Source: Haloglomus irregulare (GTDB taxonomy: Archaea > Halobacteriota > Halobacteria > Halobacteriales > Haloarculaceae). Taken from it: DNA of 64,000 bases. The notes beneath the pieces are model-generated. The model did no database searches and was not told the origin of the DNA. It saw only the letters and a program-made list of their open reading frames with translations. Within the stretch, counting starts at the first letter, position 1, and every line of letters begins with the position of its first letter. The stretch covers positions 36,702 through 100,701 of the forward strand of contig NZ_QMDX01000013.1 in NCBI RefSeq assembly GCF_007421925.1, read 5' to 3'. This document shows positions 17,117 through 23,955 of this stretch, one piece after another. The position numbers were made by a program, and so were the translations under genes.

Positions 17117-18637
17117 ATGCGAGGCGCACTCGTCGTGCTCGACGGCTGGGGGCTCTCCCCCGAGGACCAGGTCGGCCGGGACGCCGTGGCCGCCGCCGAC
17201 ACCCCGAACTTCGACCGCTACCGCGAGGCCGGCGCCTTCGGGACGCTCACCACCCACGGCCGCGCGGTCGGGCTCCCGGAGGGCCAGATGGGTAACAGCG
17301 AGGTCGGCCACCTCAACGTCGGCGCCGGGCGGGTCGTCAAGCAGGACTCGACCCGCGTCTCCGACGACGTCGCCGACGGCTCCTTCTTCGAGAACGGGAC
17401 GCTGCTGTCGGCCTTCCAGTACGCCGACGCCCATGACGGTCGCGTCCACCTCATGGGCCTGGTCAGCGACGGCGGCGTCCACTCGATGCAGGAGCACCTC
17501 CACGCGCTCGTCGAACTCGCGGACCGGCAGGACGTGCCCGCAGTCACCCACGCGTCCACGGACGGTCGGGACACGGCACCCACCTCCGGTGCGGACTTCC
17601 TCCGCGAGTTCGGGGCCGTGACCGAGCAGTACGGCACCGGCGACGTGGCGACGGTGACCGGCCGCTACTACGCGATGGACCGGAACGAGAACTGGGAACG
17701 GACGAAACGGGCGTACGACGCCATCGTCCGTCGCGAGGCCGACCACGAGGCCCCCTCCGCGGTCGCGGCCGTCGAGGAGTCGTACGACCGCGACACCACC
17801 GACGAGCACGTCGAGCCGACGCTGGTCGAGGGCGGGCCCGCGCTCGCCGAGGGCGACGCGGTCGTCTGCTTCAATTTCCGGGCCGACCGCGCCCGGCAAC
17901 TCGTCCGCATGCTCGCGGACGTCCGCCCGGAGTGGGACGTCGACACCGACCCGCCCGACGTGCGCGTCGTGACGATGACCGAGTACGACGCCACCTTCGA
18001 CCTGCCCGTGGCCTACCCGCCGAGCCGGCCTGTGGGCGTGCTGGGCGAGGCGGTTTCGGACGCGGGGTGCACCCAGCTCCGGGCCGCCGAATCCGAGAAG
18101 TACGCCCACGTCACCTACTTCCTCAACGGCGGCCGCGAGGTCGCGTTCGAGGGTGAGGAGCGCGAGATCGTCGAGAGCCCGGACGTGGCGACCTACGACC
18201 GGCAACCGGCGATGCACGCGCCCGAACTCACGGACGCCGTCGTCGGCCGCATCGGGCGCGAGGACCCGGACGTGCTCGTGTTGAACTACGCGAACCCGGA
18301 CATGGTCGGGCACACGGGCGACTTCGACGCCGCCGTCGCCGCCGTCGAGGCCGTCGACGAGCAACTGGAGCGGCTGGTCGCCGCCTGCCACGACGCCGGC
18401 GCGCACGTGCTGGTGACGGCCGACCACGGCAACGCCGACGACATGGGGACCGGGGAGGACCCGCACACGGCGCACACACTCAATCCGGTCCCGTTCATCT
18501 CGCTGCCGTCCGAGGGTGGTGACAGTGACGTGACGGTCCGCGAGACGGGGACGCTGGCGGACCTGGCGCCGACACTACTGGACCGGATGGACATCGAAGC
18601 GCCCGACGCGATGGCGGGCGAGCCGCTGCTGGAGTGA
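17117..18637 (+). CDS. gpmI: 2,3-bisphosphoglycerate-independent phosphoglycerate mutase
   Basis: A 506-residue enzyme interconverting 3- and 2-phosphoglycerate in glycolysis and gluconeogenesis. The start is MRGALVVLDGWGL, which contains the first metal-binding Asp. GQMGNSEVGHLNVGAGR holds the nucleophilic serine (residue 61), GRYYAMDRNENWERT is the substrate-binding motif, and NYANPDMVGHTGDF plus TADHGNADDM provide the second metal-site residues. Length and motifs match the bacterial-type iPGM used by haloarchaea rather than the archaeal ApgM. It is single in its transcription unit. Confidence 0.97.
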   Translation: MRGALVVLDGWGLSPEDQVGRDAVAAADTPNFDRYREAGAFGTLTTHGRAVGLPEGQMGNSEVGHLNVGAGRVVKQDSTRVSDDVADGSFFENGTLLSAFQYADAHDGRVHLMGLVSDGGVHSMQEHLHALVELADRQDVPAVTHASTDGRDTAPTSGADFLREFGAVTEQYGTGDVATVTGRYYAMDRNENWERTKRAYDAIVRREADHEAPSAVAAVEESYDRDTTDEHVEPTLVEGGPALAEGDAVVCFNFRADRARQLVRMLADVRPEWDVDTDPPDVRVVTMTEYDATFDLPVAYPPSRPVGVLGEAVSDAGCTQLRAAESEKYAHVTYFLNGGREVAFEGEEREIVESPDVATYDRQPAMHAPELTDAVVGRIGREDPDVLVLNYANPDMVGHTGDFDAAVAAVEAVDEQLERLVAACHDAGAHVLVTADHGNADDMGTGEDPHTAHTLNPVPFISLPSEGGDSDVTVRETGTLADLAPTLLDRMDIEAPDAMAGEPLLE

Positions 18638-18675
18638 TCTCGAGATTCGGGTCGAGAGGGATCCACGCTCGTCCT

Positions 18676-18851
18676 GCATACCGCGCCGCAGGCGCGGTTT
18701 CACCACCGCTGGAGCAGGCTCCAGCGAGGTTCGGGCTATCACCCTCACCGGCGCTGAACGAGGGTCCTGCTGGCCGTCAGGCCAGCACGTCCGAGTGAAG
18801 CGCCGGCATTTTTTCTGAACGTTTCTTGCCGCGAGCGGAGAAAAGCTCCAG
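18676..18851 (-). repeat. 3'-flanking element, copy behind aor
   Basis: Read in the direction of aor, the stop codon is followed by CTGGAGCTTTTCTCC, then GCGGCAAGAAACGTTCAGAA and AAAATGCCGGCG, then hairpins, ending near a GCATACCGCG motif (plus strand, 18676-18685). The A-rich box and the GCATACCGCG/CGCGGTTT pair recur at 32815-32905 in the same order. The short GC hairpin found in the other copies between T tract and A-rich box is nearly missing here. Confidence 0.55.
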
Positions 18852-20795
18852 TTAGTCGTCGCTCGGCGCGGCCGCGCCGCTCCCGCTGGAGACGCCCGTG
18901 CCGGGGCCGACCTCGATGTCCAGCTCCTCGAGCTTCTCGTCCGGGACGACGCCGTCGACCCAGCCGCGCACCTCGTAGTACTCCTCGAGCATCGGCTCCA
19001 GCTCGCAGACCTCGCCCTCCGAGGCACCCTGCCCCGGCATGGTACCGGGCCTGTCCGGCAGGAACCGCTCGGGCAGCGTGTCGTCGCTGCCGTCGAAGCC
19101 CGCGAGGTTGTTGTAGTACCGTTCGAGGGTGTAGATGCGCTCGCCCGCCTCGACCAGCTCCTCCTCACCGACGTCCAGGCCGGTCATCCCGTTGTACTGG
19201 AGCACGTACTCCTCGACGCCCTCCGCGAACGCGTTGAACTTGCAGATGTCGAAGGAGTCGGAGATGGCGTGCAGGTCCTGGAAGGTGGCGCACAGCTCGC
19301 CCTTGCCCTCCCAGGCGTACGGATCGACCTTCTCCGGGATGCCGAGGATCTCCGCCGCGGGCGTGTAGCCCCGCAGGTGGCAGGCGCCGCGGTTCGAGGT
19401 CGCGTAGCCGATGCCCATCCCCTTCATGCAGCGCGGGTCGTAGGCGGCCATCGACTGCCCCTTGACCGCCAGGGAGTTCTCGTGGGCGTCGAACGCCTCG
19501 GCGAGGTGGTCGGGGCCGTCCGCGAGGTGGTCCGCGAGCTCGGTCTCGCGGGTGGCGATCGCGTCGAGCATCTCGACCATCGCCTCGGTGTCGCCCCAGT
19601 CGATACCGTCGCCGAGACCGTCAAACTTCCCCTCCTCGGTCATCTCCATCGCCATCGCGAGCGTGTTGCCCGCGTCGATGGTGTCCATCCCGTGGTCGTT
19701 GCACTTCTGCAGCATGAGCGCGATCTCGTCGCGCTCCGTGTGGCCGGCGTTCGGGCCGAGCGCCCACGCCGACTCGTACTCGTACGATTCGGTGCGGACG
19801 TTCAGCTCCTCGCCCTTGTGCATCACGTCGACCTCGACCTCCTTCTTGCAGGCGACCGGGCAGGAGTGACAGGTCGGTTCGTCGACGAGGATGTTCTCGC
19901 GGACGTTCTCGCCGGAGACGCGCTCGGAGTCGAACTCCTCATCGCCCCAGCCGTCTGCCTGCGCGTCGGCCGTCGAGGTGTACTTTCCGTTGTTCGCCGG
20001 GAGCCCGGACATCTCCTCGGTCGCGTTCATCAGGACGTTCGTCCCGTACAGCGAGAGCCCGCCCTCGTTGGGCGCGGTCACGTCGGACTCCTGGATGAGC
20101 TCCATCGCCTGCTGGTGGCCCTGCTTGAACGTCTCCGGGTCCGCCGGCTGCTGCATCTTCGTCGAGGACTTGACCACGATCGCCTTCAGCTTCTTGTTCC
20201 CCATCACGCAGCCCGTGCCACCGCGGCCGGAGGCACGGTCGTCCTCGTTGATGATGGCGGAGTACTTGACCTCGTTCTCCCCGGCCTGGCCGATGGCCAT
20301 GCAGGAGAGGTTCCTGCCGTAGGCTCCATCGTGGCGCTCCTCCAGCGCGTCCATCGTGTCGTGGACGCCGCGGCCCCAGAGGTCGGAGGCGTCGTGGAGC
20401 GTGACCTCGCCGTCCTCGACGAGGGCGTAGACGGGCTCGTCGGCCCGCCCCTCGAAGAGGAGGCCGTCGAAGCCGGCCCACTTGAGCCGGGCGCCGGACC
20501 AGCCGCCGTGGTGGCTGTCCGTCACCGTCCCCGTCAGCGGGGACTTCGTGCAGATGGCGATGCGGCCGGACATCGTCACCTGCGTCCCCGTGAGCGGGCC
20601 GTTCATGAACGCGAGCAGGTTGTCCTCGCCCAGCGGGTCCACCTCGGGTCCCTGGTCGAAGACGTACTTCACGCCGAGGCCGCGCGCCCCGATGTACTTG
20701 CGTGCGTCCTCATCGTCGACGCTCTCGTAGCCGACCGAATCACTGGAGAGGTCGACGCGTGCGACACGGTCTTGGAATCCGCCGAGGTCTGTCAT
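18852..20795 (-). CDS. aor: Aldehyde ferredoxin oxidoreductase
   Basis: A 647-residue tungsten/molybdo-pterin enzyme that oxidises aldehydes to acids with ferredoxin. The N-terminal domain has KYIGARGLGVKYVFDQ and GPLTGTQVTMSGR. The cluster-binding motif PTCHSCPVACKKEVEV (C-x2-C-x3-C) with a later FDICKFNAF cysteine supplies the four ligands of the [4Fe-4S] centre. YDPRCMKGMGIGYATSNRGA is the pterin-binding region typical of the family. The C-terminus carries a short Gly/Ser-rich tail. It stands alone; no ferredoxin or moaD-like gene is adjacent. The substrate cannot be read from sequence. Confidence 0.95.
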   Translation of the reverse strand: MTDLGGFQDRVARVDLSSDSVGYESVDDEDARKYIGARGLGVKYVFDQGPEVDPLGEDNLLAFMNGPLTGTQVTMSGRIAICTKSPLTGTVTDSHHGGWSGARLKWAGFDGLLFEGRADEPVYALVEDGEVTLHDASDLWGRGVHDTMDALEERHDGAYGRNLSCMAIGQAGENEVKYSAIINEDDRASGRGGTGCVMGNKKLKAIVVKSSTKMQQPADPETFKQGHQQAMELIQESDVTAPNEGGLSLYGTNVLMNATEEMSGLPANNGKYTSTADAQADGWGDEEFDSERVSGENVRENILVDEPTCHSCPVACKKEVEVDVMHKGEELNVRTESYEYESAWALGPNAGHTERDEIALMLQKCNDHGMDTIDAGNTLAMAMEMTEEGKFDGLGDGIDWGDTEAMVEMLDAIATRETELADHLADGPDHLAEAFDAHENSLAVKGQSMAAYDPRCMKGMGIGYATSNRGACHLRGYTPAAEILGIPEKVDPYAWEGKGELCATFQDLHAISDSFDICKFNAFAEGVEEYVLQYNGMTGLDVGEEELVEAGERIYTLERYYNNLAGFDGSDDTLPERFLPDRPGTMPGQGASEGEVCELEPMLEEYYEVRGWVDGVVPDEKLEELDIEVGPGTGVSSGSGAAAPSDD

Positions 20796-20806
20796 GGTGA
20801 ACCAGT

Positions 20807-20822
20807 ATGATTAGTATAGGGC
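20807..20822 (-). promoter_or_regulatory. Probable promoter of aor
   Basis: Read on the minus strand, CCTATACTAATCAT lies 12-25 bases before the aor ATG. The TATA-like CTATACTAA is so close that the transcript would start at or very near the ATG, a leaderless arrangement common in Halobacteria. Inferred from sequence only. Confidence 0.4.
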
Positions 20823-20899
20823 CGCACCGTGTTAGAAATTGCCATCGGAGCGAAACCGTTCGTGGTTACATCGGCCGGTCGGCCCGCCGTCGATTGCCG

Positions 20900-20916
20900 G
20901 CGAGTATTTATATCAG
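20900..20916 (+). promoter_or_regulatory. TATA-like box with no gene directly behind
   Basis: GAGTATTTATATCAG is one of the strongest TATA-like sequences in the window (plus strand). Initiation would fall near 20935, about 125 bases before the VanZ-like gene. Either that gene has a long leader or an unrecognised short RNA starts here; GC-rich inverted repeats (CACCGGCCGGTGACGG, CTAGCCGCCGGCGG) follow the predicted start. Confidence 0.35.
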
Positions 20917-21060
20917 TCGGGTGGTCAGTTCGCACGACCAGTCACCGGCCGGTGACGGTCCCGCGGCGCTAGCCGCCGGCGGTATCGTGCGTCACGGCGT
21001 CGGCGTGGTCGCCCGTCGGGAACCGTCACGGGTTTCCGGCCCGCTCGCACCCGTCCGGAC

Positions 21061-21498
21061 GTGTCCACGGCATCACGCCCCGTCCGCTGGGGGCGGCGGC
21101 TGGTACCGGTGGCCGTGGCGGCCGCCGTGCTCGTCGCCAGCGTAAGCGAGCCGAGCGGCGGGCCGCCGGCGCCGCCGGTACTCGGGGTGTCGGCCGACAA
21201 ACTGCTCCACGGCGCCGCGTACGCGACGCTGGCGGCCGCGGTGGCGCTCGGCCTCGCGACGCCGCGAGGTGACGGGACGCCGGCCGGGCCGGTGCCCCCG
21301 TCCGGTCCGACGCGTCGCCGGGTCGTCGGCCTGGCTATCGGTGTGGCCGCCGTATACGGGGTGGTGATGGAGGGACTCCAGGGGCCGCTGCCGTACCGCA
21401 CGTTCGACCTGCTGGATGCCGTGGCCAACGCGGTCGGGGCGGCTATCGGCGCTGGCGCCTGGACCGTGGGTGCGACGCTCCGGGACCGGGTGTCGTGA
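21061..21498 (+). CDS. VanZ-like membrane protein
   Basis: A 145-residue protein from GTG 21061. Four hydrophobic segments are visible: about residues 12-28, 50-66, 88-104 and 118-136. The pattern SADKLLHGAAYATLAAAV and VMEGLQGPLPYRTFDLLDAVANAVGAAIG is that of the VanZ family (the D-K-x2-H motif at the start of helix 2, the E-x2-Q and R-x3-x2-D-x4-N motif near the end). The biochemical role of haloarchaeal VanZ-like proteins is unknown; they resemble phospholipid or glycan membrane proteins rather than a teicoplanin system. Confidence 0.85.
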   Translation: MSTASRPVRWGRRLVPVAVAAAVLVASVSEPSGGPPAPPVLGVSADKLLHGAAYATLAAAVALGLATPRGDGTPAGPVPPSGPTRRRVVGLAIGVAAVYGVVMEGLQGPLPYRTFDLLDAVANAVGAAIGAGAWTVGATLRDRVS

Positions 21499-21893
21499 TT
21501 CGCCGCCACGACCGCCTTCACGGCCCACCTGGCGGGTCCGGGGGATCTCGGCTCGGCGACGAGCGTCGCCTCCGGGCGGTCGAGAAGCCGGGTGGCGACG
21601 GCGTCGACGACGGGATCAAGCGCGGCCGCGGACCGCTCCAGTCGGCCGACGACGGTGGGGGTCCACGCCGGGGTGGAGCGACTCACGGCCCGGGAGCGTC
21701 GTCCCGGTCACATCGATGTCGGTGACGGCCCCCGGACCGCCTCGGGTGACACCCGGGATGTGGCGCCCGAGGGTAGCACGCACGGCCGCCCCCGCCTCGC
21801 ATCGTTCGTTGACATACGCCATGGGGCTCTTCCGGGCGGGCCACACCGACGCCGACCCGACACCGCTTTCCGCCCGCATCAGCAACCGTCCGT
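21499..21893. other. Intergenic region, possible decayed minus-strand gene
   Basis: No convincing gene. On the minus strand a frame beginning near 21820 (MAYVNERCEAGAAVRATLG) and another from about 21687 (RSTPAWTPTVVGRLERSAAA, then VVDAVATRLLDRPEATLVAE) both show some codon bias and helix-like composition. They lie in different frames and run into the antisense of the VanZ gene. They could be one broken gene, but no family is recognised and the evidence is weak. Confidence 0.3.
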
Positions 21894-22976
21894 ATGAGCA
21901 CGGAGGAGCCGAGCCCGGAGGTGTACGAGTCCGGCCGGGGGATGGACGCGCACAACGCGGCGATGCGCGAGATCCGGTCGCGTCGCGACGAGACCTACGA
22001 CCCCCGCGAGCCGACCCGGGTCTGGCTCGACGAGGACAACACGCCCGACGGGACCCGCCGGTCGCTGACCATCATCCTCAACACGGGCGGCTGCCGGTGG
22101 GCCCGCGCCGGCGGCTGCACGATGTGTGGCTACGTCGCCGAGTCCGTCGAGGGCGGCAGCGTGAGCCACGAGGACCTGATGACCCAGGTCGAGAAGTGCC
22201 TCGACCACGAGGCCGACGACGCGGACGACCCCGCGCCCCTGGTCAAGATCTACACCTCGGGCTCGTTCCTCGACGAGCGGGAGGTGCCCGCCGAGACCCG
22301 CGCCGCCATCGGCGAGACGTTCGGCGACCGCGAGCGTATCGTCGTCGAGTCGCTACCCGATTTCGTCGACGCCGACAAGCTCGCGGACTTCACGGGCCAG
22401 GGACTCGCGACGGACGTCGCCGTCGGCCTGGAGACCGCGACCGACCGGGTGCGACATGACTGCGTCAACAAGTACTTCGATTTCGCCGACTTCGAGGCCG
22501 CCTGTGCCGAGGCCCGCGCGGCCGACGCCGGCGTGAAGGCGTACCTCCTCATGAAGCCGCCCTTCCTCTCGGAACCCGAGGCCGTCGCGGACATGAAGTC
22601 GTCCGTCCGGCGTTGTGCCGCCGTCGAGGGCTGTCACACCGTCTCGATGAACCCCTGTAACGTCCAGCGCTACACGATGGTCGAGGACCTCTTCCACGAC
22701 GGGGGCTACCGGGCGCCCTGGCTCTGGTCGGTCGCGGATGTCCTCGAATCGACGACGGACACCGACGCCATCGTCGTCTCGGACCCGGTCGGCCACGGCT
22801 CCGACCGCGGCGCCCACAACTGCGGCGACTGCGACGACGACGTCCAGACCGCCATCAAGGACTTCGACCTCCGGCAGGACCCCTCGGTCTTCGAGCAGGT
22901 GTCCTGCGACTGCGAACTCACCTGGGAGGCCGTGATGGAGCGAGAGACGAGCTACGGCATGCCGCTGGCACGGTAG
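21894..22976 (+). CDS. raSEA: Archaeosine synthase radical SAM subunit RaSEA
   Basis: A 360-residue radical SAM protein. The cluster motif is ILNTGGCRWARAGGCTMCGY: Cys67, Cys75 and Cys78 in a C-x7-C-x2-C arrangement. Further blocks, LVKIYTSGSFLDEREVP, GLETATDRVRHDCVNKYF and VSMNPCNVQRYTMVEDLF, match the archaeal Elp3-like RaSEA family. With ArcS it converts the lysine adduct of preQ0-tRNA to archaeosine at G15 of tRNA. A cysteine-rich C-terminal piece (HNCGDCDDDV and FEQVSCDCELTW) may bind another metal. ArcS is not in this window. Confidence 0.9.
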   Translation: MSTEEPSPEVYESGRGMDAHNAAMREIRSRRDETYDPREPTRVWLDEDNTPDGTRRSLTIILNTGGCRWARAGGCTMCGYVAESVEGGSVSHEDLMTQVEKCLDHEADDADDPAPLVKIYTSGSFLDEREVPAETRAAIGETFGDRERIVVESLPDFVDADKLADFTGQGLATDVAVGLETATDRVRHDCVNKYFDFADFEAACAEARAADAGVKAYLLMKPPFLSEPEAVADMKSSVRRCAAVEGCHTVSMNPCNVQRYTMVEDLFHDGGYRAPWLWSVADVLESTTDTDAIVVSDPVGHGSDRGAHNCGDCDDDVQTAIKDFDLRQDPSVFEQVSCDCELTWEAVMERETSYGMPLAR

Positions 22977-23057
22977 TGACACCGTAGCGGTTCGCGGTCA
23001 GCCCGGCTTGGAGGAGGGGTGGAGTGTTCCGGACGGTCCCGGCGAACCGAGCGCCCG

Positions 23058-23885
23058 CTACGTGAACTTCCGGATGACGTCGAAGGCCCGGTCACGGAGT
23101 CGGTCGGGGAGAAAGCGGAGTTTGACCAGCAGGTCCGCGAACCCGCCGACGACGTAGCGTGGCTCCGGGTCCGGCGAGACGCCGGCCGCCAGGATGACCC
23201 GGGCGACCTCCGTCGGGGACACGGCGACCGGCGAGTCGGCGCCGAACAGCGAGGCGTCCTCCTGGAACGCGTAGATATCGGCGTAGGCGTCCGTCCGGTC
23301 GTACTGCTCCAGCTCCTCGCCGACCCGCTCGCGGAACTCGGTCTGTACCGGCCCGGGCTGGACGACGCTCACGTCGACCCCGTGGGGGGCGACCTCGTTG
23401 CGGAGAGCGTCGCTGTACCCCTCCATCGCGAACTTGGAGGCGGAGTAGGCGCCCATCCCGGGCGAGGCCAGCCGGCCCGCGACCGAGGAGACGTTGACGA
23501 TGGTCCCGTCCTCGCGTTCGCGCATGTGCGGGAGCACCCCCCGGACCAGCCGGTGGGGGCCGAACAGGTTGACGTCGAACTGCCGCTGCAGCAGGTCGTC
23601 GGGCACGTCCTCTATGGGGCCGTGCTGGCCGTAGCCGGCGTTGTTGACGAGGCAGTCGACGCGGCCGTCCCGCTCGACGATGCGGTCGACGACGCGCTCG
23701 ATGTCGTCCGGGTCGGTCACGTCCAGCGTGTTGATATCACAGCCCGCCTCGCCCAGCCGCTCGATGTCCGCCGTGTCGCGTGCGGTGGCGTACACCCGCC
23801 AGTCGTCCTCGAGGAAGGCGTAGGCGGTCGCCCGCCCGATACCGGAGGAACAGCCCGTGATGAGGACCGTCTTCGTGTCGGCCAT
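23058..23885 (-). CDS. Short-chain dehydrogenase/reductase
   Basis: A 275-residue oxidoreductase starting at MADTKTVLITGCSSGIGRA. The cofactor motif TGCSSGIG (residues 10-17), the NNAG tetrad region (VNNAGYGQHGP), and the active-site YSASKFAMEGY with Tyr and Lys are all present. The NNAG position and the C-terminal extension (DLLVKLRFLPDRLRDRAFDV) resemble the 17-beta-hydroxysteroid-dehydrogenase-like or retinol-type SDRs, but the substrate cannot be assigned. It lies downstream of rtcB on the same strand, with a 70-base gap. Confidence 0.9.
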   Translation of the reverse strand: MADTKTVLITGCSSGIGRATAYAFLEDDWRVYATARDTADIERLGEAGCDINTLDVTDPDDIERVVDRIVERDGRVDCLVNNAGYGQHGPIEDVPDDLLQRQFDVNLFGPHRLVRGVLPHMREREDGTIVNVSSVAGRLASPGMGAYSASKFAMEGYSDALRNEVAPHGVDVSVVQPGPVQTEFRERVGEELEQYDRTDAYADIYAFQEDASLFGADSPVAVSPTEVARVILAAGVSPDPEPRYVVGGFADLLVKLRFLPDRLRDRAFDVIRKFT

Positions 23886-23955
23886 GTCCGCGGCTCGGAG
23901 CCGGCACACTTAGCGGTGGCCGTTTCCGTCTTCGGCCGGAGCGCCCGCCTCGGCG

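Noticed and set aside
20807..21145. Small plus-strand gene in front of the VanZ-like gene
   Set aside because: The frame overlaps the aor promoter, has poor codon bias, and runs into the VanZ gene in another frame.
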